From Prionace glauca (lineage: Eukaryota > Chordata > Chondrichthyes > Carcharhiniformes > Carcharhinidae), in assembly GCA_037974335.1 (NCBI GenBank), contig CM075724.1, positions 63,018,470 to 63,082,469 on the forward strand: a stretch of DNA of 64,000 nucleotides, read 5' to 3'. Both the position numbers and the translations under genes were made by a program. The notes under the pieces were generated by a model. That model ran no database searches and had not been told where the DNA came from. It saw nothing but the letters and a program-made list of their open reading frames with translations. Of the stretch, positions 11,450 through 22,974 are shown piece after piece. Within the stretch, counting starts at the first letter, position 1. Each line of letters opens with the position of its first letter.

Positions 11450-14448
11450 TAAAGTTGACTGACTGTTGAAAAATAAAGCAAGTGTTTCAGTATTTGGTGC
11501 AAGCTGTGTTTTGTAAAAATACAGGCACACTCAACTGATCAGATAGGGCATGTACCACTTAAACGTTGGAAGTGGTAAATTCGAGGGTGAGGACCGTTTC
11601 AGGACTTGACGTTATGTTGCGTGCTCTGAATGAATGTTCTACAGTTATCCAATTTGCGAATATATCTGCAAAATGAACAAAAAGAAAGCAGAAGTTAGCG
11701 ATTAACTGCTATCAAAATGACATGTTACAAAATAATTCAGTGGTATAAATGAATATGTAAAGATATAGATGGGCGGTCTAGAAATGTATTATTCAAAGCC
11801 ATCTAGCGTAATGTTCTACTGCTTTTATTGGACCGATGTTTCTGATATTTTGATTTGAATATTGCAAAACCAAGAAGAGAGCTTGCGCAATAAGATCTTG
11901 CATTTATCCCATTCACCCTATTGTGGTTATACGGCAACGTTTCATAATTTGATTAAATCGGTTGCGCCGCGGAGATATATGTGTTTACAATCCTTTCGCC
12001 CTGGAGTTTCGGTCCCGGAAGCCTCGGTTCTCTTCGTGCCACTGTTAGTATTAAGACTTCCATTCAAACTCGCTGCCAAAGAGCCGTGTACCATAAACCG
12101 TGTACTGGTAATGAAGAAATACGCCTTAAATCCAGTGATATCAGTTACAAAAAAACAATAAGTCAATTGGCAATTTTCAGCCCTGGTGCGAGAATTGACT
12201 GTCGCAAGAGAATCGTACTCGCGGTCTTCCCATTGAAGTTGTGCCACTAACAGACCACTAACTTGTTGCTTCCTGAACGAAGAATTGCAAAAACTGTGGT
12301 TGTGTAATGTTTGTGCGACCAGCCTTAATCTAACAAATTTTGCTGGAAATCTGAGGTGGAGAATTTGAAATCAGATTTTAAAATACAACTAGCAATATAA
12401 CATAAGAACATAAGAAATAGGAGCAGGCGTAGACCATCCAGCCCTTCGAGCCTGCCCCGCCATTCAATAAGATCATGGATGATCTGTCGTGTCTCAGTTC
12501 CACATTCCCGCCCTCTCCCCATAACCCTTAATCCCCTCGCTTATCTAAAACCCATCAACCCGCGTCTTAAAAATATTTAGCGAGGCAGCCTCCACCACCT
12601 CAACGGGCAGAGAATTCCAGAGATTCACCACCCTTTGAGTGAAGAAGTTCCTCCTCAACTCCGTTCTAAACCGCCCCCTCCCCTTTATCTTGAGGCTGTG
12701 CCCCCTAGTCCTACTGTCCTTTCTGAGCGGAAAGAGCCTCTCCACCTCTATCCTATCCATCCAATTCATCATCCTATACGTCTCAATGAGGTCTCCCCTC
12801 ATTCTTCTGAACTCTAACGAGTACAAGCCTAGTTCATTCAGCCTCTCCTCATAGCTCAACATCCTCAACTCCGGTATCAGCCTAGTAAACCTCCTTTGCA
12901 CTCCCTCCAAGGCCAAAATATCTTTGCGCAGGTGCGGCGCCCAAAACTGCACACAGTACTCCAGCTGCGGCCTCACCAATGCCCGATACAGCTGCAGCAA
13001 GACCTCCCTACTTTTATATTCAATCCCCCTCGCTATGAAGGCCAGCATCCCATTAGCATTCCTGACCACGTGCTGCACCTGCAGGCTGGGTTTTTGCGAC
13101 TCATGCACAAGGGCTCCGAGGTCCCTCTGCACCGTCGCCTGCTACAGTTTTTCGCCCCGTAAGTAATCGTCCTTCCTACCATTATTCCTACCAAAGTGGA
13201 CCACCTCGCACTTGCCAACATTAAATTCCATTTGCCATTTCCTGGCCCATTCGCCCGGCCTATCTAGATCCTTCTGCAGACTCTCCACACCCTCCGCGCA
13301 ATTTGCCGTTCCCCCAATCTTGGTGTCATCAGCAAATTTCGACACCATACACTCGGTTCCCTCCTCCAGATCATCTATACAAATGGAAAAGTTGGTTTCA
13401 GGCAAACTGTTGGTTTTTTTAATGTTTGGATGCGGGTGTCGCCTTTGCTAATTAATCTTGAACTGGGTGGCATGCCAGCTCGTTTCTGAGGGCCGTTTGG
13501 AGTCATCCATATTGTTGTAGACCTCAGATCACATTTACGCGAAACCGGGTAAAGGCGGCAGATTTACTTCTCGAAATGCCATGAGAGAACCAAAAGAGTT
13601 TTACAGCAACCAACAGTGAATGGTTCATCGCTGACGCTCCAACTTTAAATCCAGGTTTTCTTTCATCACTTAATTCAAATTGACTTCATCGGCTGTGCTC
13701 CAATTCGAACCCTAGTCCTCGGCACATTATCCTTGGTGCCTGGAATACCAATGGCAATACCACAGCCCCAGTGTGCTATCCCTACCTCCCCTATAGTCGA
13801 AGCGTTTTGCTAATCATCTTTCCGTTAGAGAAACATACATAGCCTCTGGACTTTAGGTGTCCCCAGTCCTAAACTATTATGGTGGACTCTAATCTGTCCT
13901 CTAAAAAGGGGAAGTAACGCAGTGAGATGTAACGAAACTTCAAGGAGAACAGGACGTACCCAGACAAAGCAATGAGCCCAAAGCACTAGCAAAACGAAGA
14001 TGGATACATACTCACTAAATGCCAGTAAACCTCCTGTTTCAAAAATGAAGCAGTTTCATTTTAAACAAATTTGCACACTTTATTCGCTTACTTACCCTGC
14101 CTGTCCTCTTGCACGAAGACAAACACTTCGATGAGATGCTGCAGAATTGCCCACTCCTGCGGTCTCAATCGACATTTGGAGAAATGGGAAAATGATCAAT
14201 GGTAGGTGTTAACGAAGAAGATTATTAAAATATAGTGATACAGGAGCAGGTAAAAAAGCATTGCTTTTCGCACGGAAACTTCGAACGCTTAGCAGGAGAC
14301 CTCCAACTTCCCGGACTCCCACCATTACAGACCACAATACACAACTTTAGCCACGTGATATCTCGTGTCATGGTCACACATTCCGTTTCTTTTTCCGGAA
14401 ATCGATTTCTTTGCCAAATCATTCAAGGCACGGTTGCTACTTGCTGCG
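11450..14448 (+). other. 5' flank of gene A, shared with the 5' flank of gene B
   Basis: Patches align by eye with 32.85-35.1 kb. Examples are the GACTGTTGAAAAAT region at about 11460 and 32860, the TATCTGCAAAATGAACAAAAA region at about 11665 and 33053, and the GTACCATAAACC region at about 12090 and 34130. Copy A has an extra LINE (12397-13412) and copy B an extra L2-like LINE (33255-34010), so those insertions followed the duplication. 13413-14300 shows no recognised gene. Confidence 0.6.
12397..13412 (-). mobile_element. Young 5'-truncated CR1-clade LINE
   Basis: The minus strand carries 13405-13142 (FSICIDDLEEGTECM, VSKFADDTKIGG, FNVGKCEVVHFGRNN) and, after one frame change, 13132-12545, a 195-residue frame with MQRDLGALVHESQKPS to FFTQRVVNLWNSLPVEV. 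The 3' tail is AACATAAGAACATAAG at 12397-12415. It is close in sequence to the copy at 893-1622. Confidence 0.9.
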
Positions 14449-14454
14449 ATTGGC
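14449..14454 (-). promoter_or_regulatory. Inverted CCAAT box upstream of gene A
   Basis: ATTGGC lies 26 bases before the gene A ATG. The same hexamer lies 33 bases before the gene B ATG, and the surrounding 150 bases are alignable between copies (for example GTGATATCTCGTGTCATGG against GTGATCTCTCATGTCGTGG). Its role as a promoter element is inferred. Confidence 0.35.
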
Positions 14455-14479
14455 AAACTTTTATTCTTCAATTTACAGC

Positions 14480-14522
14480 ATGTCGCCGAGAACTGCAGTT
14501 CTTCTGTGGATGGTCTGGACAG
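14480..14522 (+). CDS. Gene A exon 1, leader peptide
   Basis: It encodes MSPRTAVLLWMVWTG, split in phase 1 by the donor G|GTACTG. The start is chosen because gene B has an ATG at the equivalent place also beginning M-S-x-R, before the same phase-1 donor G|GTACAA. The hydrophobic core is short. Confidence 0.7.
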
Positions 14523-17500
14523 GTACTGTTGCGTGTTATATGTTGCCATTCAGAATACCTTAATTTCTATTTTAGAATATTCGCAAAGGTTCGACGTGAC
14601 AAATTAGATGCGTTACAGCTCCAATTCGGTCATTGGTGCTTCGTAATTGTTCTTGTACTTTACTTATATTAGTTTTTGTTTTCTTTGGCGCACACAGTTT
14701 ATCGCCTTTTCTTATATATAGGTGCGAAAATAACATGGAGCAAAGTGGATCAGTTCCCTAAACATTTGACGGTTGCCAGGGGTGACAATGTTTCCATGTT
14801 CTGCACATTTCCCATGCTTGAAAGTGATCCTGAAGTTTCTTGGTGGAAACGGGGCGAGGAATCTGTTCTGGAACCAGACAACAGAAAGAAAATTTATCTA
14901 AAGAAAGGCAGTAGTTCATTTGAAGTTCAGAATGCGAGTGTTGCAGACTCTGGAATGTACCACTGCTCAGTAAAACATCAACATAATAAGATTGGGGATG
15001 GAAGTGGCTCCCAACTCACCGTGTGTGGTAAGTATCATTGTACCGGGAAAAAGGTCGCTTTTCAACTGTGTGTGTGATTTATGTAAGTTGAATTTCCATC
15101 ATCGGATGAAAATCTGGTTCCCTTGTTCGCTTCTGGAATTTCTTTTCTATTGACCTCCAGGTTCAACGGCCGTCGATTGCCTGTCTCCTGCTTCGTACCA
15201 TTGCCCAAGATCAATTTTATCCAGTCCCTGACTATCCTCGTGACATTCCAAAGTGTTTTTCATCCAACCAGTGCTGTTGGTTCAGTTGTAATTGCTACTG
15301 AAAATGATACTGAAATAAAAAGATCGCATCAACTCTGAGATTGAGATTAATCAATTGGATGAGTTGCTCGATTTTCTTGTCATCGAAACATCAGTACCTA
15401 AGTGCAAAAATGGAACAATTTTAACAAGGCCCGTATCAAATCTTTTGTAAACTATTAATTCATGTCAGAGGTCCACAATTCACCTTTGTTAAAAACTCAA
15501 CAATTTTAATCCCTTCGCATTGCTTTCAAAATTTCACGCACCAGCTAACTTCTGAACTCACTGCTTTATATTGCCAACTATTACCTTTTTAACTGAATTG
15601 TCCAGATTTCGATATGAGGAAGATTCTTATACATGTGTATGAAGAGGATGGTGTTAAGTCAGACACATCGAGTTGAGGTCTATGCACCAAAATGTGACTG
15701 AATATCAAATTAACCTAGAGAGATGGAAAGACCTACTCCTGTTCCTATCTTGGCACACAACGCTGCACGTTTGTGTCAGTTGATAACCATGTTTGAGATG
15801 CCAAACCTTCACTGAACATTCCTGCAATGAATACCAAAGGGCACGCAGTGATCTTAACGTCAATGTTGCTTTTCAACCAAAGTCCTGGGATATACAGGAC
15901 AGTGAAGATATCATTTGGCTGTTTTGAGACCCTTTGGCGTCAGACAGTTGGATTTCTCAACACCAATCATTCCAGACAGGCTATCACCGAACGTTCCTGT
16001 GCTTTCCTAATGTTCAATACGTTTAAATCAGGATTTCTATTTAAATTCCTCAAACCTGACACGGAAGTTACAACAAGACAGCAGAGAACAATATCTTCAT
16101 TCGTTTGCATAGATAATCCATAACATTGCCTATTACAGCTAAAAAAGAATTTATGGTTTTAAAAGATGCAGGCACTCTGAATCACTTGCAGAAAAGGTTA
16201 ACAATGTCTTGAAGTTAAAAATTACCAGTTTAATATTAGGGTAAATAACGAAAAATTTTCGTAATAAAGCCAGATAAGTTGTGACAGTCGATGTGGCTGA
16301 CGCAATTAATATGAACTTTATATTCATTTGCGGGTTTTATTCAATTACTAGCTGCGCCAGCATTTACTGCCCATCCCGACTCCAGAGGAAATTTGAGATC
16401 AATCATAGGCCAGGCAAGAATGGCAGATTTCCTGAAAACATGAAGCCAGATGGGTCGTTACGCCAATCGACATTGGTTTCATGGTATTTCCAGATATTTA
16501 TTGAATTCAAATTTCACCATCGAACTGTGGGCTTTGAAACCAGGTCCGCAGATCTGGCTCTGGGTCTCTCCAGTGACAACAGCACTACGCCACTGCCGTT
16601 CTGTAAACAACTGTTTGCAGATTTTAATCGATACATTTATAATCAACATTTGTAAGGCCTTTATTGACATTAGAGATATTTCGGCGATTCACGGCCTTCA
16701 TAGTAATAGGATAATATGCATGGGAAAAAATGAAATATTCGAACATCAACTAATATTGAAGTAGGCACGCAAAACAATATACGGCAAGTAGATTATGCCA
16801 AAGAGAGAGGACTTCACTGCTCCGTTCTGACTGCGTGCCACAGTCATTTGCATACACATAGAGATGAATTGCACTCGGGCCATCTCTGCTAACCCCAATA
16901 CTTTGCCAGGACCTGATGTTTTCTTTCAATGTCGCGTACCTCCATGTATGTCAACAATACTGGGAAATTCAGCCCAACTGTTTACGATACATCCGCATAC
17001 TTTGCAGTGCGCCGCTAAATTATTTCTAAAATGAATACAAACACGATGTTTAAGAAATCACAGAGCGAATAACTATTTCCACTGTAAGAGTGTAACGTTA
17101 TTGATGCGGCATACAAACGCCAATGTGTTCCTTTTCACTAAAAATTACCTTTCATTTCCCTGTTAAAGTTCCCCCAACCCCCCTGAAACTCGTTCAGGTT
17201 GAAGCGATTTCAGCGAGTTCTCTTAGGCTCGAGTGTAAAACGGCTGCCTTTTACCCGGAGGATTTAAAAATCTCTTGGCTCCGAGATGGTGTGGAAATTC
17301 TGGCCGGAATAGAAACTGTGAGAAACAAGACAGTGGATGGCCTTTTTGAGGTCACCAGTTCTTTGGAAGAAGCACAACCTGCCCCAAGCCGAATAGTTTA
17401 TACATGCTTGGCATCTCATATCTCCCTTAAGGTGCCCACCAGTGTCAGCTATATCGCCATTCAAGGTAAGATTGGGCACATTGCAGCAGCGAGCGAGGCG

Positions 17501-18867
17501 TCCGAACTATAGTTATTTATTAAACATTCAGCAGGGCAGCTGTTCAAATACGAAGTTGCGGGGTGTGTATGGACATTCTTTAATCTCAATGTCACATCAA
17601 TGGAAATAAATTGAAATATCTAAGATGGTTTGTAACTGCAGGAGAGGGAATATTTCCCTGAAAAGATCTGAAACGGGAGGGCGATGTGGGAGCTGCTCAA
17701 AACTGAAAGTTTATTTGTTATCAAATTCTTGCCAAATGAAATGAACCTACACATGCAATGGATCAGTTTTAGCAGTATCACTTTAATTGGACAATTCCTG
17801 TGTGGAACTTTAGCCAACGATATCGTTCAAGGTTATTTCCTCCATGATCCAGATCCTTTTGACCATTATGAAACTATTTCTCTTTGATCCAAACACTTAA
17901 CTTCGGGGGAAAAAATGTTCCGCCTTGATTTACATCATTGTTTGAATTCCTCCTTTCCTTATTTTTTCCCTCAAAATGCGAAGGCATTAAAAGTGCTTCC
18001 AAAACTGCTCTGGTTGCAATTCTGGTTGTGCACCCTTTACTCCAATCAACAAGACTCTATTACAGTTATTAGCACTGTGGGTGTAAACTTTAAAAATGAG
18101 GAAACTACACTGCAAGTACAGAGCATTTGGCGCTTGATCCGTGTTCTGGTGAGAGCGCATCTGCCATGAGGGAAACGAGCCAAGCTACCAAACTGACTAC
18201 CAGAATTCGAAAGTATAGCTTTCGTCCTGATGAAGTTAGCCGTGCGGGAAGATCATAACCTGATCATCAGCGTGTTAAATTTTGATCGCTGAGGGCAGTG
18301 TTGTGTGATCGAGTTGTACTGTCCCACATTATGATTGTAGGGTCCAGAGGGGCATTTCTGTATTTTTCCTACAGAGCCAAAAATATTTTTAAGCCATTTG
18401 ATTGGGATTTCTTTACCTATTTTGTCGATACATCTAGTAGAAAGAACAAGCACACATATTATATCCTAAAATGGACATCAGTGTCCTATTTGAAGGGAAG
18501 CCAATTGCCGACAAAATGGCGCTGGCACCAAGCAACAGGCTGTCTTGGAAGATGCAGTGCATTATGTTAAAAAGTTCACATGGCCCTCAGTTTGCGGAGC
18601 GTCTTTTGAGGGTATTTTCTGTTCGGTTAGCTTTGGATATTTAATATCGGTCACAAAGTTTAGAATAGCAATTGTATGGATCTCTTTCATGTCTCGGAGT
18701 CAGTACTATTTGGGTTCATTCAATTGCATATGTACAGAAAATTTACGTGTATATTTTAATCTTGCATTGTAGATAACAGTTTCGGGATAGTGATGATTTC
18801 ACGGCATGTTCTGAGTTTCTTGATAATTCTTGGATTACTTGGTATAATTGTAGCATATTTCAATTGA
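14480..18867 (+). CDS. Gene A: V-C1 immunoglobulin-superfamily receptor without cytoplasmic tail
   Basis: Four coding exons join in phase 1: leader 14480-14522, V-set 14722-15027, C1-set 17169-17465, TM 18773-18867 (stop at 18865-18867). They total 741 coding bases, 246 residues. The V domain has the conserved Cys (SMFCTF), the core Trp (VSWWKRGEE), DSGMYHC and a J-like GSGSQLTV strand. The C1 domain has LECKTAAFYPEDLKISW and the second Cys in VYTCLASH. The TM segment begins after SRH and ends within a few residues of the stop. Potential N-glycosylation sites are NAS in V and NKT in C1. The protein should be a type I surface receptor. The closest named families by pattern are SIRP (V with J-like strand, FYP-type C1) and NKp30/XMIV, and orthology is not settled. 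It is a tandem paralogue of gene B. Confidence 0.82.
14722..15027 (+). CDS. Gene A exon 2, V-set domain with J-like strand
   Basis: The acceptor is CTTATATATAG and the donor G|GTAAGT. The exon is 306 bases, 1-1 phase. The whole V domain including the J-like strand GSGSQLTV is germline-joined, with no recombination signal between V and J parts. An extra Cys follows the strand (LTVC) and is absent from gene B. Confidence 0.85.
16350..16605 (-). mobile_element. Near-complete tRNA-derived SINE in a gene A intron
   Basis: The minus strand reads a tRNA-like head at the right end (GCAGTGGCGTAGTGCTG, then the B-box-like GGTTTCAAAGCCC), then a body with AAATATCTGG, a copy of the ATGAAACC region, and GGCAGTAAATGCTGG at the left end. 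The same family is seen at 57040-57375, 62595-62865 and 63425-63770. Confidence 0.7.
17169..17465 (+). CDS. Gene A exon 3, C1-set domain
   Basis: The acceptor is CCCTGTTAAAG and the donor G|GTAAGA. The exon is 297 bases, 1-1 phase, the classic single Ig-domain exon. It starts VPPTPLKLVQVEA and contains LECKTAAFYP, ISWLRDG, RNKTVDG and VYTCLASH. The FYP motif before the Trp strand marks C1-set domains such as those of SIRP and MHC or antigen-receptor constant regions. Confidence 0.88.
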
Positions 18868-18869
18868 AG
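18773..18869 (+). CDS. Gene A exon 4, transmembrane segment and stop
   Basis: The acceptor is CTTGCATTGTAG. Translation gives DNSFGIVMISRH and a hydrophobic stretch rich in Leu, Ile and Gly ending AYFN and TGA (18865-18867). Two bases, AG, remain before the donor GTAAGC. An Arg-His pair sits at the outer edge of the hydrophobic segment. The stop is at the same place as in gene B. Confidence 0.78.
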
Positions 18870-19980
18870 GTAAGCGAACACCGTTTTAATTCAGAAAACC
18901 ATGTTCAAAGTATGTATACACAGTTAACACTGGGGGGCTGGAAATGGGAAATGTGATTTTGTCCGTCGTTTCTCCGGTAATTTTAGACTCACGGGCAGTG
19001 ATATTAAATTTTCCTATTAAGTAACTCACAATATAGAAGGCCATCACTTTTACCACGACAATGCGCAAATTTCATGCTGCTAAAACGTCACAGAGATGAA
19101 ATGTTAAATCTGTTTCCCTTCCAAGCTGTGCCGCCTGATCTGCCGAGTTTTGGTCACGTTTTCTGCTTTTATTTAATATTTTATTAGTTTTCCTATTAAA
19201 TTCAGTTTCGCTCATGATATGCCAAATGTTAAACACCGAACGTCAGTTTTGAGAGTTGGCTTTATCTCCTTTCGTGAAAAAAATTTGGTTTAACCTTCTC
19301 ACTTGAGATCCTTGAGCACAAACCTCCAGCTATCATTGCAGCGCAGGACTGCTGGAGGTTTAGTCTTTTATCAACGTCTAAAAGTGAGACCCTCTGCTCT
19401 TTATTGTGACCGTAAAAGCCGAATTGTCCATTTCGTAACTGAGCATCGTGGAGCTCGTTTGTGTCCTGATCAGAAATTAGTTTTCAATCTACCTAGCTGA
19501 AATAGATTCATTTTTCATTTATTTCAATAATGTACATGGTTAAGAACGTCCCTTGTTTTTTTTAAGTGCACGTTGCACTTCCAGCTATTGTGAAATACTG
19601 CATATCAGTATTGATCCATTCTTCTGTTTTGCAAGATTTTTATGTACGATTAGAAAATTCATCATACAAATGCCACTTTCTAGGCACTGTTTTCCATTTT
19701 GTGTTGAAGTCTACTAAAATCATGAGGTTTGTAATCTGGCAGAAGTACTTAATTTCGCAAATATGCTTTTCATGATGAAAGTTTCAGTCCTTTTGCATGT
19801 ATCATTTTATCCATTTTGCTTCCCTTCTCAAGGCACTATGTCTCGCTGCCATGGCCACAATCTTCTCCCGCCACCAGACCGTTTGGTATTACTGTTAATG
19901 CGTGAGCATCACGATGCTGAACTCAGAGTTGTCATTTTTAGATTAGCAGTTTAAATCCAGGCCCTGGGATAAGTATCTGG

Positions 19981-20204
19981 TAAGAAGTCTCACAACACCA
20001 GGTAAAGAACAATAGGTTTATTTGGTAGAAAACGCCACTAGCTTTCGGAGCGCTGCTCCTTCGTCAGGTGACTCACCTACTCACTCGTCCACTCAGCTGA
20101 GGAAGGCGCAGCGCTCGGAAAGCAATCAACTTGTTGGACGTTAACCTGGTGTTGTGAGATTTCTTACTATGTTTACCCCAGCCCAAACCCAGCATCTCCA
20201 CATC
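19981..20204. repeat. Fold-back repeat with 12-base target duplication
   Basis: The 224-base element has long inverted arms. The left arm begins TAAGAAGTCTCACAACACC and includes CTTTCGGAGCGCTGCTCC. The right arm holds the complement (CGCAGCGCTCGGAAAG ... GGTGTTGTGAGATTTCTTA) and ends CATCTCCACATC. ATAAGTATCTGG occurs directly before it (19969-19980) and after it (20205-20216), a clear target-site duplication. Related pieces lie at 21971-22040, 37510-37680, 55960-56090 and 61161-61291. Confidence 0.75.
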
Positions 20205-20737
20205 ATAAGTATCTGGAGCAGAGTGGAATGCTAATTTTCCCTAGCTATCCCTGAATACACAGGCAGCTTCACCTTTTCAACTGTTTCAGAACAGAGCAGA
20301 TAGGTCACGATACAGAGGAAATCTAACCTACCATCTTCTGATGAGTATGGCTGGGTGCGACACGTATTCATTCAGTGCTAAATGGAATTTTTTTATCATG
20401 CGCAAGAATTCACGGGATACCAAGTGACGGCTTGAAATTTTCAATTCAAATATGTAACAAGATTATTTTTTTAATTTGAATATCGTTCTAAATTGAATGA
20501 ATGGAAATCCGTCAATTCCAGATAGGTAATGATGAGGTAACGTTTCCCTTTTATATAAAAGGGATGTAACACATGATTACTCACAGGCACAATAATCAAA
20601 GTTTTCACCAAATGAAACTGAAAACGCAAATAAAACTTTAGCAAGCTGATATTTGAAATCCCATTTTCCAGTTTTTGGTCCATAGACTTGTACGCTATGG
20701 CATTTCAAATGATCGACGAAATAATTATTCAATGTTG

Positions 20738-21970
20738 TGAGAGTTGCCGCCTCTACCACCCTTCAGACAGTGAATTCCAGACGCCCATTATCCTCTGGGT
20801 GAAATTACTTCCTCTCACATCTCCTGTAAACCTCCTACATCTTAACTTCAGTCTGTGCCCTCTATTATTGACCCCACTCCGAAGAGGAAATGTTCCTTCC
20901 GAGACACTATACCTATGCCCCTCATAATTTAATTCATCTCAATCAGGTCCCCCACCCCCACAGCCTTCAGTGATCCACAGAAATCAACCCCAGCCTATTC
21001 AATTTCTCTTGTTAGCTGAAATGCACCAGCCCCAGCTGAATCTCCTCCGCACCTTCATAATTGCAATCAATTTTCTCTATCGTGTGGCGACCAAAACTGC
21101 ATACACTTTTCCAGTTATTGCCTAACTAGCGTTCATACAGCTCCATTGTAAACAGCCTGTTCTAATATTAAATGTCTCAGCTGATAAAGACAAATATCCC
21201 ACATGTTTTCTTAACAGCTTATCTACCTGTCCTGCTATTACCAGAGATCTATGAAGATGTACACCAAATCCCTCTGATTCTTTATACTCCCTAGCATCTG
21301 ATCATTGGTTGTGCATTCCTTTGCCTTTTAGTGCTTCAAAATGTATTACTTCACACTTTTTGAGGTTTAATTTCATTTGCCACTGTTTTGCCCATCGAAC
21401 CAACCCGCCAATATTGTCCAGTTCTAAGGTTTTGCTCCTCACAGTTTACCACACCATCAATTTTTGTGTCCTCTGCGAACCTACTTATCATACCACCTAT
21501 ATCCACGTTAGATGACTGGACGCCGGCTTCCTGTCACAAAAACAATCGAGGAACATCATGCTCTTCCTCCTGACGCTAAACCAATTTAGCATCCAGTTTG
21601 TTAAATTGTCCTGGATCCCATGGCAATCCCATCTTTAACGGCCTCCCATATGGGACCTTGCCAAAAGCTTTACTGACGTCTGTGTACAATACATCAACTG
21701 CACTACCTTCACCGACACACCGAATCACCTCGTCGAAAAGATCGGTCACATTTGTAAGGGATGATCTCTCTTTGACAACACTGTGCTGATTACCCTTGAT
21801 TAATTCTTGTGTCCCCAAGTGCAGATTAATTACGTCCCACAGAACGTTTTCCGATGGTTTCCTATCGCAGACAATAGTCTTATTGGCTTGTAATTTCCCG
21901 TTTTTTTTCTACTTTCCTTTTTGAATAACGGTATCATCTATCATCCAGTCCTCTGGCACCACATCTACTG
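20738..21970 (-). mobile_element. Old CR1-clade LINE, RT to 3' end
   Basis: On the minus strand, 21818-21576 encodes NQHSVVKERSSLTNV, the degraded VLYTDVSKAFGKVPYGRP block and neighbouring text. The left part (20740-21400) is the C-terminal region, recognisable by the complement of GTGAATTCCAGACGCCCATT and the HFE/GFxC spacing. It is heavily mutated. Confidence 0.7.
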
Positions 21971-22040
21971 GACTTTCACCTGGTGTTGTGAGATTTCTTA
22001 CTGTGCTTACGCCAATCCAACGCCGTCGTCGCCACATCAT
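21971..22040. repeat. Terminal piece of the fold-back repeat family
   Basis: CACCTGGTGTTGTGAGATTTCTTACTG followed by a decayed CCAATCCAACGCCG and ending CACATCATGG matches the right arm of the element at 19981-20204. Confidence 0.6.
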
Positions 22041-22105
22041 GGCTCTGTTGTGGCCGGAGAAGATTTTAAAATTATCACAGCAGCAGGAAACATCTCATTT
22101 GTCAT

Positions 22106-22232
22106 TTATCAACGTAACGCCCGTTAAAAATTCCTCTCTCTTAATGATTATCAACATAAGGCCCGTTAAAACCTCCACTCCCTTAACGTTTGTCAAGTTT
22201 CGGCCCTTTAAAACCTCTTCTCTCTTAATGCT
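22106..22232 (+). repeat. Three-unit, 42-base minisatellite
   Basis: Three successive units share TTATCAACRTAASGCCCGTTAA and a pyrimidine-rich second half ending CTTAATG or CTTAACG. Units start at 22106, 22148 and about 22190. The third is more diverged. Confidence 0.75.
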
Positions 22233-22564
22233 AACTTCTAGCGTTGGAAATGGTGGCACATGCATTTAAATTAAATTTGCCTCGGTCTTGGTTGTGTTTA
22301 TTGTAAGGATATTTTAATAATTACAGCCGAATAACAATGAAGGGATGTAATTGGAGACTGTTCCGTTAACTTCGTAATAGTTTGATGTGATGCAGATAGG
22401 CGTGCGTCTATGAGTCTAGAAATATAGATGCAGTGCTGAATTTACTTGCGGATCTTGGAAAATTAATGCAATTACGTGGGAACTGTTTGTGAATATAAAA
22501 TTGAAACAGTAACTAATAGATAGTGCATCGTTTAGAAAACAAGTTTCAACTTTCTTTTTGATAG

Positions 22565-22960
22565 GTTAGGATGGATTGATAATCTCCGCCTCTGTTTATA
22601 TCTGCGCGAGAGCAATACCTTAGACAATGTTAAACAAGAACAGATAAAAGCGGAAGAAGAACTACTCGAAGCAAGGAACAAGGCAAAGAAGCCACAATCG
22701 TGACGGATCAGGGGCACATCCAGCATTCGCTCACAACTATTTTCAGTTGTATTTAGATACACTTTTTTTCTACAGCATTAGAATATAAAAATATAGTTGT
22801 TAGTTGGCGCCCGTGCATACAATGAGTAACTGCATTCCTTGTAAGTGCAGTGACATAAATGGACAGTTGGCCGTGGATCAATCCTCATGTTGAAATATGA
22901 GGAGGGCTGACAGCTATCTTGATGTATGAGACTCGTCAATTGAAAGTATTTTAAAATTAA
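22565..22960 (+). other. Gene A exon 5: 3' UTR with a phase-matched open frame
   Basis: It follows the acceptor CTTTCTTTTTGATAG. Because the TM exon ends in TGA this should be 3' UTR. Read in the phase left by the TM exon (AG|G), it is open for 45 codons (LGWIDNL ... LLEARNKAKKPQS) to a TGA at 22701-22703, a charged helix-like sequence resembling a cytoplasmic tail. The matching gene B region (41908 on) has a TAA as its first whole codon in this phase. The alignable block runs to about 22960 and supplies the 3' flank. Confidence 0.5.
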
Positions 22961-22974
22961 ATATAACTCCTGAT

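Larger units (their letters stand above)
18870..22564 (+). other. Gene A last intron, 3.7 kb, filled with repeats
   Basis: It lies between the donor of the TM exon and the acceptor of exon 5. It contains the fold-back element at 19981-20204, a decayed LINE at 20738-21970 and a 42-base minisatellite. The equivalent gene B intron is 1.4 kb and lacks these, so they are insertions after duplication. Confidence 0.55.

Noticed and set aside
14235-14672. 145-residue plus-strand frame overlapping gene A exon 1
   Set aside because: It is in a different frame from the leader, has no homologue at gene B, and contains no domain motif.
18865-18867. Selenocysteine at the conserved TGA as a firm call
   Set aside because: No selenocysteine insertion element was identified, and gene B has a stop immediately after in the same phase, so plain termination is the simpler reading.
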